Below are positions 54,206 to 63,655 of a stretch of DNA of 64,000 nucleotides, one piece after another. Source of the DNA: Palsa-461 sp963768185 (GTDB taxonomy: Bacteria; Actinomycetota; Acidimicrobiia; Acidimicrobiales; RAAP-2); NCBI GenBank assembly GCA_963768185.1, contig CAVYGS010000005.1:1178001-1242000 (forward strand), written 5' to 3'. Position 1 is the stretch's first letter. Every line of letters begins with the position of its first letter. The position numbers were made by a program, and so were the translations under genes. The notes below the pieces were generated by a model that was given only the letters and a program-made list of their open reading frames with translations, searched no databases and had not been told where the DNA came from.

Positions 54206-55051
54206 TGTCTGACCGCAAGACATAGGAAACACATCCCTCGCGTCATAGGAAACACCCGCTCATCCGCGGCTGGCCGCTCCGGTCCCCCGATCCTCGGGCA
54301 TGTCCCGTGCCCGTCTGGTGATCAGCGCAGTTGTCGTCGAAGGCCGCGGCGTGCGCGAGGTCGCCCGGGCCTATGAGGTGTCCCCTGGGTGGGTCTCCCG
54401 GCTCGTCGCCCGCTACCGCGAGGAGGGTGACGTCGCCTTCGAGCTCCGGTCGCGGCGTCCCCATCACTCGCCGAGGGCGACCCCGCCCGAGGTCGTCGAA
54501 CGGATCATCGAGCTGCGTCGTCGTCTTGTCGCCAAGGGCGACGATGCTGGCCCCGAGACCATCCGCTGGCACCTCGCCAAGGACGACGGGATCGATGTCT
54601 CGACGATGACGGTCCTGCGCTACCTCCGCCGCGCCGGGCTCGTGAGCCCGCAACCCCACAAGCGCCCCCGCTCGTCCTACGTCCGCTTTGCCGCGGAGCT
54701 GCCAAACGAGACGTGGCAGTCGGACTTCACCCACTACGCGCTGTGCGACGGCACCGACGTCGAGGTCCTCAGCTGGCTCGACGACCACGCTCGCTTCGCG
54801 CTCAGGGTCACTGCCCACGAGCGGGTCACCGGGCCCATCGTGCTCGCGACGTTCCAGGACAGCTGCAACGAGCACGGGATCCCCGCCTCGGCGTTGACGG
54901 ACAATGCCATGGTCTATACGACCCGGTTCGCGGGGGGAAGAGGCGGTCGCAACGGTCTCGAATCCGAGCTTCGGCGCCTCAAGGTGACGCAGAAGAACTC
55001 CCGACCGAACCACCCCACGACCTGCGGCAAGGTCTGTGAGCATCATTGGCC

Positions 55052-55138
55052 GACGCAGCACCGCCTCGGTCTGACCCAGGTCAAGGTGTGACCAAGGTGT
55101 CCTTCGTTCGATTTGTCGACCGGGTGCGGTGCTGCGTC
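55052..55138 (+). ncRNA. Candidate bridge (seeker) RNA stem-loop of the IS110-family element
   Basis: Arms 55052-55064 and 55126-55138 are exact 13-base complements, extended by GGTC/GACC after an internal loop, enclosing a 60-base loop. The loop holds CAAGGT (55082 and 55093), matching the left target flank, and CGTTCGA (55105-55111), which can pair with the right flank TCGAGCG with one G-U. That is the layout of a target-binding loop with left and right guides. RNA borders are unknown and probably extend toward 55260. Confidence 0.55.
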
Positions 55139-55264
55139 ACGGCGCGTGCCGGCCAGACGGAACTGACCTGATAGGAGCTTGGCTAAAAGCCCCGTCACAG
55201 GCTTGTCGCTCCGCCCGGCCGGTCGCTCCACGTCAGATTGGACCTAACGAGGAGCAGAACGAGC

Positions 55265-56356
55265 ATGACAAATCCGCCAGCAGCTGTCATCGGCGGGGTC
55301 GACACCCACAAGCACACCCATTACGCGGCAGCGATCGACGACAACGGAAGACTTCTTGGCCATCGGGAGTTCCGGGCCAATGCCGGCGGCTATGCAGCGC
55401 TACTCAAGTGGCTGCGCTCGCATGGCCGAGTGGTGGTGATCGGCGTCGAAAGCACCGGGAACTTCGGCGCCTCGCTCACCCGCTTCCTGACTGATGCCGG
55501 TGAGGACGTGCTCGAGGTGAACAAGCCCAACCATCAGGCCCGCTACATGGAGGGCAAGTCCGATCGTCTCGACGCCGAACAGATCGCCCGGTCGGTCCTT
55601 GCCAAGACGGGAACCTCGACACCGAAGTCCAAGTCCGGGCCAGTCGAGGTCATCCGGACCCTGCGGGTGGCTCGCTCAAGCGCGGTTCGCTCCCGCACGC
55701 AGGCCTTTAACAACCTCTTCCACACCATGATCAGTGCCCCTTCACCGGTGCGCGACGAGCTTGTCGAGCTCACCAGGCGCACCTTTGTGAACCGCTGCCT
55801 GGCCCTCGAACCCGAGACCGAGGACCTCCTCGAGCTCGTCGACGACCCCGATCGCCTCGTTCTGGCGAGCGTGAAATTCACGTTGCGTGACCTGGCCCGA
55901 CGCTGGAAGGCCCTCGACGCCGAGGTGAAGGAGCTCAGCCGCCAGATCACTGCACTCGTCGAGCACATCGCCCCCGAGCTTGTTCAGATGTTCGGGGTGA
56001 GCGCCGAGCTGGCCGGTCAGTTCCTCATGACTGCCGCCGACAACGCGGAGCGGATCCGGAACGAAGCAGCCTTCGCCAAGCTCTGCGGCGTCTCACCGAA
56101 GCCGGCCAGCAGTGGCCGGACGGCCGGACGGCACCGGCTGAACCGCGGCGGCGACCGGGCTGCCAACAGCGCCCTCTACATGGTCACCATCGTCCGGCTC
56201 CGTCATCACCAGCCGACCCGCGACTACGTCGAGCGGCGCACCGCTGAGGGGCTCAGCAAGCGAGAGATCATCCGCTGCCTCAAGCGCTACATCGCCCGTG
56301 AAGTATTCGCTTCGCTTCCTCGGTCACCAACGTTCGAGGTTCCTTGCGCCGCTTGA
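55265..56356 (+). CDS. IS110-family transposase/recombinase
   Basis: 363 residues from ATG 55265, behind GAGGAG. The N-terminal RuvC-like DEDD site is complete: Asp13 (GGVDTHK), Glu61 (GVESTG), Asp99 and Asp102 (KSDRLDAEQIAR). A coiled segment of about 100 residues leads to the C-terminal domain with the conserved serine region GVSPKPASSGRTAGRHRLNRGG (Ser281 or Ser282), which forms the covalent DNA link in this family. Full length and undamaged, so probably active. Recombinases of this family use a bridge RNA to choose target and donor. Confidence 0.95.
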   Translation: MTNPPAAVIGGVDTHKHTHYAAAIDDNGRLLGHREFRANAGGYAALLKWLRSHGRVVVIGVESTGNFGASLTRFLTDAGEDVLEVNKPNHQARYMEGKSDRLDAEQIARSVLAKTGTSTPKSKSGPVEVIRTLRVARSSAVRSRTQAFNNLFHTMISAPSPVRDELVELTRRTFVNRCLALEPETEDLLELVDDPDRLVLASVKFTLRDLARRWKALDAEVKELSRQITALVEHIAPELVQMFGVSAELAGQFLMTAADNAERIRNEAAFAKLCGVSPKPASSGRTAGRHRLNRGGDRAANSALYMVTIVRLRHHQPTRDYVERRTAEGLSKREIIRCLKRYIAREVFASLPRSPTFEVPCAA

Positions 56357-56845
56357 CAAACATAGGAGCATCGAGCGCTTTCAGCAGACGATGAAGCGGT
56401 GGCTCAGGGCCCAGGACCCCCAGCCGGCCACGATCGACGCCCTCCAGCTCCTCCTCGATGCCTTCGTCGCCCACTACAACGACGAGCGCCCGCACCGCTC
56501 CCTCCTCGACCGCCAGACCCCCGCCGTCGCCTATCGGGCACGACCCAAGGCGACACCAAGCGACCGGAGTGCCGACACCCACGACCGCGTCCGACACGAC
56601 GTCGTGGACCAGAAGGGCCGCGTCACTCTGCGCGTGTCGGGACGGATGCACCACATCGGCATCGGCATGACCCACACCGGGACCCGGGTGCTGGTGCTCG
56701 TGCACGACCTCGAGGTGCGTGTCGTCGATCAGGCGAACGGCGAGCTCCTCCGCGGCCTCGTCATGGATCCGACGCGTGACTACCAGCCGACGGGAGAACC
56801 TCCCGGCCCTAAACCCCGTCAGTGAGGCCGAATCGGAGGTTCAGG

Positions 56846-56872
56846 GTGTTTCCTATGTCTTGCGGCATCACA
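56846..56872 (-). repeat. Right inverted repeat of the IS481-family element
   Basis: Complement reads TGTGATG then the 20-base sequence shared with the left end at 54213-54232. It is followed immediately by the second copy of the 15-base target duplication. Confidence 0.9.
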
Positions 56873-56875
56873 CAG

Positions 56876-56917
56876 CGCGCTCGGAGGGAATCGAACCCCC
56901 AACCTTCTGATCCGTAG
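56876..56917 (-). other. 3' half of a tRNA-Arg(ACG) gene, probable attachment-site scar
   Basis: On the minus strand this reads from the anticodon loop CTACGGA through TCAGA, the variable bases, a T-arm (GGGGG, TTCGATT, CCCTC) and the acceptor strand CGAGCGC plus discriminator G. The 5' half is missing: where TCTGA of the anticodon stem should stand, unrelated sequence begins at 56918. Truncation exactly at the anticodon loop is the classic product of tyrosine-integrase recombination in a tRNA gene. The IS481 element then inserted at its 3' end. Confidence 0.85.
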
Positions 56918-56942
56918 CGCCTATTTGGGTAAAGGACGACAG

Positions 56943-57036
56943 GTGACAACGGTTGTCCACAGGTGCCATTTATGACCTCTGAACTGGACAGATGCGTTCT
57001 CTTGAATAGCCTGCATATGACACACAGTGACAACCG
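56943..57036. repeat. GTGACAAC repeats beside the tRNA fragment, possible integrase arm sites
   Basis: GTGACAACGG at 56943-56952 and GTGACAACCG at 57027-57036 are direct repeats 84 bases apart. The first is also half of the palindrome GACAACGGTTGTC (56945-56957). The surrounding 190 bases are much richer in A and T than the window average, as expected for an attachment region. Confidence 0.45.
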
Positions 57037-57058
57037 ATTCCGGCTTTACATACCCCTA

Positions 57059-58245
57059 TAGTTCTCACGGTGGTTCTCAAATTTGCCCCTTCTTGGCCGG
57101 AGTTCACTGCCTAATCATGCGTCGCGGATTTGATTCGGGTGAGCGTTGCCCGACCCCGCCGGACCTTCTCGATGATCTTCTCGGCCTCAGCGTGCCAGAT
57201 GAAGGGCTTCGGGTCGTCGTTCCAGTGTTCCACCCACAGCTCGATCGCCTCGATGAGCGCCGGGACGCTCGAGAAGGCGGCCCGGCGGAGCCGACGGTCG
57301 GTGAGCTCTTTGAACCAGCGCTCGACGAGATTGAGCCAGGAACTCGACGTCGGGATGAAGTGCAGATGCCACCGCTCCCGGCGGGGATGGGCGAGCCACT
57401 CGGTGATCTCGGGCGCCTTGTGGACCTGAAGGTTGTCGAGGATCACATGGATCGCGAGGTCCCGGGGCACGTGCAGGTCGATCAGCTTGAAGAAGGCGAG
57501 GACATCTTTGGCGGTGTGGCGCTTGCGGGTGTCGTAGAGCACCTCACCGCTTTTGACGTTGAGCGCGGCGAACAGATCGGTTGTGCCGTTGCGCTTGTAG
57601 TCATGGGTCATCGTCCCCGCACGCCCGGGCCGCATCGGCAGACTTGGCTGGGTGCGGTCGAGCGCTTGGACCTGGGTCTTTTCGTCGAAACAGAAGACCG
57701 CGGCCCGCTCGGGCGGGTTCAGGTAGAGCCCAACGACGTCGATGAGCTTCTCTTCAAAGCAAGGGTCATTGGAGATCTTGAAGCGGCTCGTCTTCCACGG
57801 CTTGAGCTCGTGGTCCCTCCAGATGCGCGCCACGCTGTCCTTGCCGATGCCCAAGCGCTCGGCCAGGCGGCGCGTCGTCCAGTGCGTCGAGTTGTCGTCG
57901 GGCTTGTCCTCCAAGGTGACGCGCACCACTTGGGAGACCGTGCCCGGAGGCAGCCACGACTTGCGTCCCCTGCCCTTTGCAATGCGACCGACACCCGCGA
58001 TCCCCGCGTCCTTGAAGCGCCGCCGCCATGCCCGCACCGAGTCGTCGGTCGTTTCGAGCCGGCGGGCGATCTCGTTCGTCGCCACGCCGTCGGCGGCAAG
58101 AAGCAGCGCCTTTGCCTGTGTCACCGTGCGATGGGGCAGCGAGCTCGAACGGGCCATGCGCTCGAGCGCCGTGCGCTGCTCGGGGGTCACTGCCAAAGGC
58201 GGTGCGGTCATCACTGGCATGCTGCCAGCCTAACCACCCTAGCTA
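57059..58245. mobile_element. IS630-family insertion sequence
   Basis: A complete IS630 transposase gene lies within related ends: TATAG...GGTGGTT at 57057-57074 and, on the other strand, TATAG...GGTGGTT ending at 58247. TA flanks both sides (57057-57058 and 58246-58247), the duplication expected for this family. The ends are short and imperfect, so borders are approximate. Confidence 0.7.
57111..58220 (-). CDS. IS630-family transposase
   Basis: 369 residues, undamaged. N-terminal helix-turn-helix (NEIARRLETTDDSVRAWRRRF and RRLAERLGIGKDSVARIWRDH). Catalytic triad of the Tc1/mariner-like DDE fold: Asp in VFCFDEKTQVQALDR, Asp in IHVILDNLQVHK, Glu in SSSWLNLVERWFKEL. A second ATG nine bases downstream (MTAPPLAV) is possible. 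Likely active. It lies on the island side of the tRNA fragment. Confidence 0.93.
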   Translation of the reverse strand: MPVMTAPPLAVTPEQRTALERMARSSSLPHRTVTQAKALLLAADGVATNEIARRLETTDDSVRAWRRRFKDAGIAGVGRIAKGRGRKSWLPPGTVSQVVRVTLEDKPDDNSTHWTTRRLAERLGIGKDSVARIWRDHELKPWKTSRFKISNDPCFEEKLIDVVGLYLNPPERAAVFCFDEKTQVQALDRTQPSLPMRPGRAGTMTHDYKRNGTTDLFAALNVKSGEVLYDTRKRHTAKDVLAFFKLIDLHVPRDLAIHVILDNLQVHKAPEITEWLAHPRRERWHLHFIPTSSSWLNLVERWFKELTDRRLRRAAFSSVPALIEAIELWVEHWNDDPKPFIWHAEAEKIIEKVRRGRATLTRIKSATHD

Positions 58246-58487
58246 TATCAGCGACGGACCACTAATACTCTTTTGACTTTTGCCGGGGATTGCTCTTTCG
58301 TCAAATCATAATTCCGAATAGAGCTTACATCGCGCGACTCTTTTCAGGCATTCGCACCGCGGGGGTACTTCGATATCCGACAATCGTGCAGCTCGGACGA
58401 TTCCGGCCGCAGCGGGTGCCTCCGTCAAGGCAGTGTGCGTCGTGCGTCCGTTGGTCAGCGACACCTCGAGGACGTGTGGCAGTGCCC

Positions 58488-59457
58488 TCACGAGCCCGGC
58501 GATTTCGACTCCTCACCCAAAGCCAATGCGATCGCGTGGGCGGTGATGCTCTCGTAGAGCGGACGGAGTTCATCAATGATGCTGGCCGCTTCGCCGAGCG
58601 GTGATGGGTCGAGCTGCCGAAGGATCAGGTCGGCAGCGACTGCTGAACGTGGCCGGAGCTCAATGGTCGAAACGTCCTCGGGATTACCCCAAAACGAGGC
58701 AATATCAGCTGATCGAGTGGCGTTCCTGTGTTCAGAGTCGAACGTGGGCCATCCGAACTTCTCCACATGCGATCCGTCGACAGGCGTTTGTGCCTCGGAC
58801 TCAGCTGTACCCCGACTGTGCCGCCGGGCCCTCAGGTCCGCGAGCAACTGGTCCTTGTCACGGCCTCGCCAGGCGAAGATGAGGAAAGGGTCGTCGTCGA
58901 AAGCCTCGGCCATGAGATAGAAGACCGCGGCCACGTGCTTGCACGGATTCTCCCAGTCGGGACAGGAACACGCGGAGACGAGGTCTTCGCCCGAAGCCGG
59001 GAACAGGGTGGTCGCGGACTCGACGAAGGTCTCTTCGATCTCCTCGGGCATCTCTCCGGACAAGAGTCTGGCCAAGAACACTGCACGTGACGCCATGACG
59101 TCCTCGATACCGGCCCACTCGAGGTCGGTCAAGATCTCGGTTTCGATGAAGACGCGGTACGGCTTGGAGCGCGAACCCTGAACTGAGGCGCGGACCTGGC
59201 CGGGCACGAACTCCAGGCTCAGTACCTGCCCGGCGCGGGCATAGCGCTTGCCCCTCTGCACGACGACTGCCGATTCCGAACGACTCCAGCACGCCGATGA
59301 AGCGTTGCGACCACCAGGTGTCACCGATCTGTCCGCGTTTGCTCCGAGCCGTCATCCCTCCCTCGACCGCAATCGGCTTCGAGGCCGGCGGCCACCAGCC
59401 GTCTGGAGGTCGCCCGGTTGGGCTCGACGGACGACGGGATCGACGACGCGGTGGCAT
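58488..59457 (-). CDS. SWIM zinc-finger protein coupled to the SNF2 helicase (frame break near 59265)
   Basis: About 322 residues after one correction. ATG 59457 overlaps the helicase stop (TGATG), so it is translationally coupled. The N-terminus is typical of the family: PPASKPIAVEGGMTARSKRG, then WWSQRFIGVLESFGIGS, an apparent extra base, and QRGKRYARAGQVLSLEF. The SWIM motif CSCPDWENPCKHVAAVFY (CxC-x6-CxH) binds zinc and probably nucleic acid. The C-terminal 150 residues lack motifs. Such proteins are repeatedly found beside this class of SNF2 helicase, so they probably act as a complex on DNA or RNA. Confidence 0.87.
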
Positions 59458-62400
59458 CAGTCGTCCTCCACGGCATCGGCCGACAGGGCGACGACCTCGC
59501 GCAGCTGATCGGTCGACAGCTCGGTCAGCCAGCCCTCTCCGGTGCCGACGATCCGCTCCGCCAGGGCCCGTTTCGCCTCGATCATGGCGTCGATCCGCTC
59601 CTCGAGCGTCCCTCCACATACGAATTTGCGGACTTGCACGTTGTGCTGCTGGCCGATCCGATAGGCCCGGTCGGTCGCCTGGTCCTCCACCGCCGGATTC
59701 CACCACCGATCGAAGTGCACGACCTGGGTTGCCGCCGTCAGGTTGAGGCCGGTTCCGCCGGCCTTCAAGGAGAGGAGAAACACCGGCGGACCCTCACTGC
59801 TCTGAAAGCGCTCGACCATGGCGTCGCGAGCCCGCTTCGTCACTCCGCCGTGCAGCCACAAGACATCGCACTGCAGTCGGCGACGCAGGTGTCGCTCGAG
59901 CATGCCACCCATCTCCGTGAATTGCGTGAAGACGAGCGATCGGTCGCCCTCGGCGATCGCCTCGCCGAGGATTTCGACCAGGCGTGTCAACTTGCCCGAT
60001 CGACCGGCGAGGGAGGAACCGTCGGCGAGAAAGTGCGCCGGATGGTTGCAGACCTGCTTGAGCTTCATCATGGTGGCCAGCACGAGGCCCCGCCGTTCGA
60101 TTCCCTCCGCTTCGTCGATCCGGGCGAGCATGTCGTCGACGACAGCCTGGTACAGCGTGGCCTGCTCGCGAGTCAGGGGGCAGAACTCCTTCATCTCGAG
60201 CTTTTCTGGAAGATCGGCGATGATCGTCCGATCGGTCTTGAGGCGGCGGAGGATGAACGGACCGGTGACCTGGCGCAGCCTGCTCGCCACCTCGTCGTCA
60301 CCCCCGCGCTCGATCGGTTCGGCGAAGCGTTCTCGGAACCTGCGCTCGGAGCCGAGGATGCCGGGGTTGAGGAACTCCATGATCGACCAGAGCTCGCTCA
60401 GTCGATTCTCGACCGGCGTGCCGGTCATGGCGATGCGCCGCTCGGCCGGAATCGACCGGACGCTCTGCGTGGTCCGGGCGGCGCTATTCTTGATCTGTTG
60501 CGCCTCGTCGAGAACCAGCCGGCGCCAGCGAACGCCGGCCAGCAACTCCATGTCACGCGTGGCAAGACCGTAGGTCGACAGGACCAGATCCACCTTGCCC
60601 GCGTGCTTGGTGAAGTCCTTGTCCGTGAGCCGGTCCGGCCCGTGGTGGACGTACACGGCCAACTTCGGAGCGAAACGAGCCGCCTCTCGCTGCCAGTTCC
60701 CCACCAGGGACATGGGGCAGAGCACCAGCGTCGGGCCCAGTCGGCGTCGCGTCGTTCGGCGAGCCGTTCCCGACGCGCCGGACCGCTGCTGCTGGCCGTT
60801 CGCAGTGAGGGCGGCTCGGGCCCGTTCGTCGACCAACACCGCGAGAAGCTGGGCCGTCTTGCCCAGTCCCATGTCGTCGGCCAGGCAGGCCCCGAGACCG
60901 AGCTCGCCCAAGAAGCTCAGCCATGCGAGCCCACGCTCTTGATAGGGCCTGAGTTCGCCGGCGAATCCATCGGGCGTCGGGGTAGGCTCGAGCCTTCGAT
61001 CCTCGGCACCGGAAAGCAGGTCGCCGAGCCAGCCGTCTGCCGCCACTTCGACGACCGGCAGTCCTCCTGGACCGGGCCCGAGTCCCAGCGCCGATTGGAG
61101 GACGTCTCCGGCGGACATGACCTCGCCAGTAGCGCCCCGCTTCCCGACCGCGGTGATGGCGGCCGAGAGTTCCCCGTGATGCAGCTCCACCCATTGGCCG
61201 CGCACACGCACGAGCGGCTGCTTCAGCCGAGCCAGCTGGCGGAGCTCGGTCACGCTCAGCGTGTCGTCTCCCAGTACGGCCTCCCACCGGATGTCGCACA
61301 GTCCGTCGAGCCCTATGGTGCCGGTGGATGTCCCACCCTTCGAGCTGGCCCGCGCCTTGAGCCGCAGTCCGAGCCTGGTCCTCGACGAGCGCCACCACGG
61401 GGGCGCGAGCACGCCAAATCCGGCCTCCTCCAAGAGAGGGGCGCCGTCGCGAAGGAAGGTCAGGATTCCCGCAGCGTCTGTCGTGTAAGCGCAAGGAGTG
61501 GCCGCGGACAGTGTCTTCCCTAGCGCAGGGACGAGACGGGCGGCCTGACCGAGACCGCGCAGAAGGTGTTCGTCGGGATGAACGACGTGGCGCTCGATGG
61601 CGGTGAGCGCAGGCCCGTCGGACCAGACGTCCTCGGCGGAAACCACCAGGCTCGGATCGTCGACCGCCTGGAGGGCGAAATCGATGCGCCAATTCTGTTC
61701 TGAATCTGGCGTGCTGTCCTTTCGCCTCCGGGGTCGAACGGGCACGTTCGCCGGGTCGACTCCCTCTGCGCCCTCGTCGGGAGGAGGGACGATCCGAAAG
61801 CAGGTCCGTACCGCTGCGGCCTCCGCACTCTTCGTGGCGTGCCACACGGCGAGCCGTCCGGCGAGTTGCACGCACTCGTCGTCCTCGCAATCATGGAGGC
61901 GGCCATCGGGTGAACCGAGGGCACGCAGCCAGGCATCGAGCGACAGTCGCTCTGACACCCCGTCTCTTCGCCTTCGGCGTGGAGGGCGTGATCAGGTCCC
62001 GGGCAAGGGTGTTCGTCACGGCCCACATCAGCGAGCGAAGGACCTCGTCGCTGGGTTCGGGTCCGAGCTGACTGACTGAGTCGTCGGTGTTCGACTCCGG
62101 CACGCGTGCCGCTGTGAAGGAGGCGGGCAGGGCCCACGCCAGCGCCTCGATCCGACCGCTGTCGTGCCCGTCGATGAGGGGACGCCAGCAGGCCTTCCAT
62201 TGACCGGCGATGAACTCGAGATCGGGCAGCAGTCGGCCCCGGGCAAGGAGTTCGACCACCATCTCGACGGCGTGGGCCGCGAAGCGGATATCAGACCCCA
62301 GTTCGACATCCGAGGATCCCGCGTCGGTGAAGGACCGGTCGTTTCCGCTCACCAGGGGCAACAACCGGAGGAACTTCGTTGCAGCAGGGGGGTCGAGAAC

Positions 62401-62760
62401 ATACCCGGGGGCCGTCCACAACGAGAGGTCCTCCCAGGAGCTCGAGAACGGTGCGGAGTCAGGTATTCGGTCCCCGAGCTCCTCGCCCAGCGTGGAGGCG
62501 ATCGGAACTCCGCCTACTTCCGGGAGCTGGAGCGTGAGTTTCACGTCCTCCCCCAGCAGGTCCGCCGCCGCGATCCCCGCACTGTCCGAGACGGCCAGTC
62601 GCAGACCGTCCTGATCGAGCACAGAGGGATGGGGTGGGATCCGGCGCGCCGGACGCCGTCGGGGAACCGGCATTGCGCGTCCGTTTCCGCCTTCTGCCCA
62701 AAGTGCCAGGCGTCTAGAACCGGTCAGCCAGGCGGCATGAAGAACAATCATTGGCCCCAT
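59457..62760 (-). CDS. SNF2-family DEAD/DEAH helicase (frame break near 61960)
   Basis: About 1100 residues after one correction. ATG 62760 gives MGPMIVLHAAWLTGSRRLALWAE, the N-terminus of the bacterial SNF2-associated group. A frame change near 61960 joins KAKRR to VSERLSLDAWLRALG. The ATPase core is complete: motif I DDMGLGKTAQ, DEAQ in LVLDEAQQIKN, TGTPVENRL (III), then FTQFTEM, SLKAGGTGLNLTAATQVVHFDRWWNPAVEDQATDRAYRIGQ (bases about 59625-59755, motifs V and VI). It would move along duplex nucleic acid. It is followed by the SWIM gene and preceded, 89 bases upstream, by DUF6933. Genes of this class occur in defence-rich islands, but a defence role here is inference. Confidence 0.9.
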
Positions 62761-62849
62761 ACTGGCGCAGCGCTGCCACCGCTCCCGGACTCACCGTCTA
62801 AGCAGGTGGCGAGCTGGTGACGGCGTCGGAATGCGCAGGCAACGGGTCG

Positions 62850-63335
62850 CTACGGCGCCAGCCTCTCTCGGACGAGGTCGATAGGGCGCCGGTAGTCCCG
62901 GGCGCTGTTGATGGTCCGCCGAAGCTGGCGGTTGAGCGGCCGGTCGTCCAGTGAGGCCAGGCCGCCGCTCTGGCTGACGGCCACTTCGGCCAGGAACGCC
63001 ATGTCGTTCATGCAGCCGAGCACGCTGCGATCGGCGGTCTTGGCAATGACCAGCTCGTCGCTCCTCGTGTCACCGAACGTATGCGCCGGAAGGCTTTCCT
63101 CTTGCAGCTCACGCTCGACGGCCACCGAGACGAGATCGCGGGTCGATCGGAGCTGACCGACTCGAACATCTGGTTCGAAGACGCTGAACAACGTCGCGGC
63201 GTGCGTGAGGATAAGGCACTTGCGGCGATCGAGGAGGAGCAGGTTGGCGTAGAAGTCCTCATCACATGGCTCGAGCGCCGATACCTCAGGGGGCCTGAGG
63301 ACGTCGAGGAGCTTCTTGGTACAGCGAAGGACCAC
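62850..63335 (-). CDS. DUF6933-type protein
   Basis: 161 residues beginning VLRCTKKLLDVL, the conserved start of DUF6933 proteins, followed by DFYANLLLLDRRKCLILTHAATLFSVF. No catalytic motif is known. It begins 37 bases after the HipB-like regulator stop and is followed by the helicase gene, so all four minus-strand genes could be one transcript. The position directly after a HipB-like repressor, where HipA usually stands, suggests a toxin or partner role, but that is only inferred from context. Confidence 0.72.
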   Translation of the reverse strand: MVLRCTKKLLDVLRPPEVSALEPCDEDFYANLLLLDRRKCLILTHAATLFSVFEPDVRVGQLRSTRDLVSVAVERELQEESLPAHTFGDTRSDELVIAKTADRSVLGCMNDMAFLAEVAVSQSGGLASLDDRPLNRQLRRTINSARDYRRPIDLVRERLAP

Positions 63336-63372
63336 CGGCGAATAGTACGAGTCCCGATCAACCCTGAGTCTT

Positions 63373-63642
63373 TTACGTCGCCTCCCCTTCGAAACGTCTC
63401 AAAACGTCGTCCAGGTCGATGCCCGTGTGCGGAGGCGAATCGATCACACTGATGTTGTCGCCGAGAGCCATAAGGGTGCGGAGGACCAGGCCGAGCTCGA
63501 CGGACGACTTTCCCGCTTCGAGCGACTTCAGCCAGCGCACGCTGACCCCGGCCTGTTGAGCCAGAGCCTGCTGACTCATCTTCCTCGTGTTGCGCTGGTG
63601 ACGAACATGGGCTCCGAGGTCACCGGCGGTTCGAATCATCAT
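63373..63642 (-). CDS. HipB-like XRE-family repressor/antitoxin
   Basis: 89 residues with a single helix-turn-helix: GDLGAHVRHQRNTRKMSQQALAQQAGVSVRWLKSLEAGK, then SSVELGLVLRTLMALGDNISVI, which is typical of HipB antitoxins. The C-terminus (DLDDVLRRFEGEAT) also resembles HipB tails. The ATG at 63642 lies 14 bases from the first of three strong operators, so it probably represses its own operon. No hipA gene is present next to it in this window; DUF6933 follows instead. Confidence 0.85.
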   Translation of the reverse strand: MMIRTAGDLGAHVRHQRNTRKMSQQALAQQAGVSVRWLKSLEAGKSSVELGLVLRTLMALGDNISVIDSPPHTGIDLDDVLRRFEGEAT

Positions 63643-63655
63643 GCATGACTCCAGG

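Larger units (their letters stand above)
55035..56372 (+). mobile_element. IS110-family insertion sequence (1338 bp) nested in IS481
   Basis: Joining 55034 to 56373 restores the IS481 transposase reading frame exactly. The bases TC occur at both junctions (55033-55034 and 56371-56372) but are needed once in the target, the 2-base core duplication expected from IS110 recombination; there are no terminal inverted repeats. The left end is a 230-base non-coding stretch before the recombinase, the right end only about 16 bases, the arrangement of IS110-group elements that encode their bridge RNA in the left end. Confidence 0.9.
54300..56825 (+). pseudogene. IS481-family transposase, split by the IS110-family insertion
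   Basis: DDE transposase that would be 395 residues if rejoined (54300-55034 with 56373-56825). The left part has helix-turn-helix domains (ARLVISAVVVEGRGVREVARAYEVSPGWV) and the first two catalytic residues in ETWQSDFTHYAL and LTDNAMVY. The right part begins ERFQQTMKRWLRAQ, where the glutamate is the third catalytic residue, then DAFVAHYNDERPHRSL. The IS110-family element entered directly before that glutamate codon, so the interrupted gene cannot make an active transposase. After the 5' part the frame runs into the inserted element and stops near 55091. Confidence 0.93.
54206..56872. mobile_element. IS481-family insertion sequence, interrupted by an IS110-family element
   Basis: Ends are 27-base imperfect inverted repeats beginning TGT: 54206-54232 and the complement of 56846-56872, with the inner 20 bases identical. 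They are flanked by a perfect 15-base duplication. Inside the left end, CATAGGAAACAC occurs twice (54221 and 54244), a likely second transposase-binding site. Subtracting the nested 1338-base element gives a 1329-base IS, normal for the family. The precise duplication and clean ends point to a recent insertion. Confidence 0.93.

Noticed and set aside
54191..56917. An intact tRNA gene at the IS481 border
   Set aside because: Only the 3' half is present; D-arm and 5' acceptor strand are absent on both sides.
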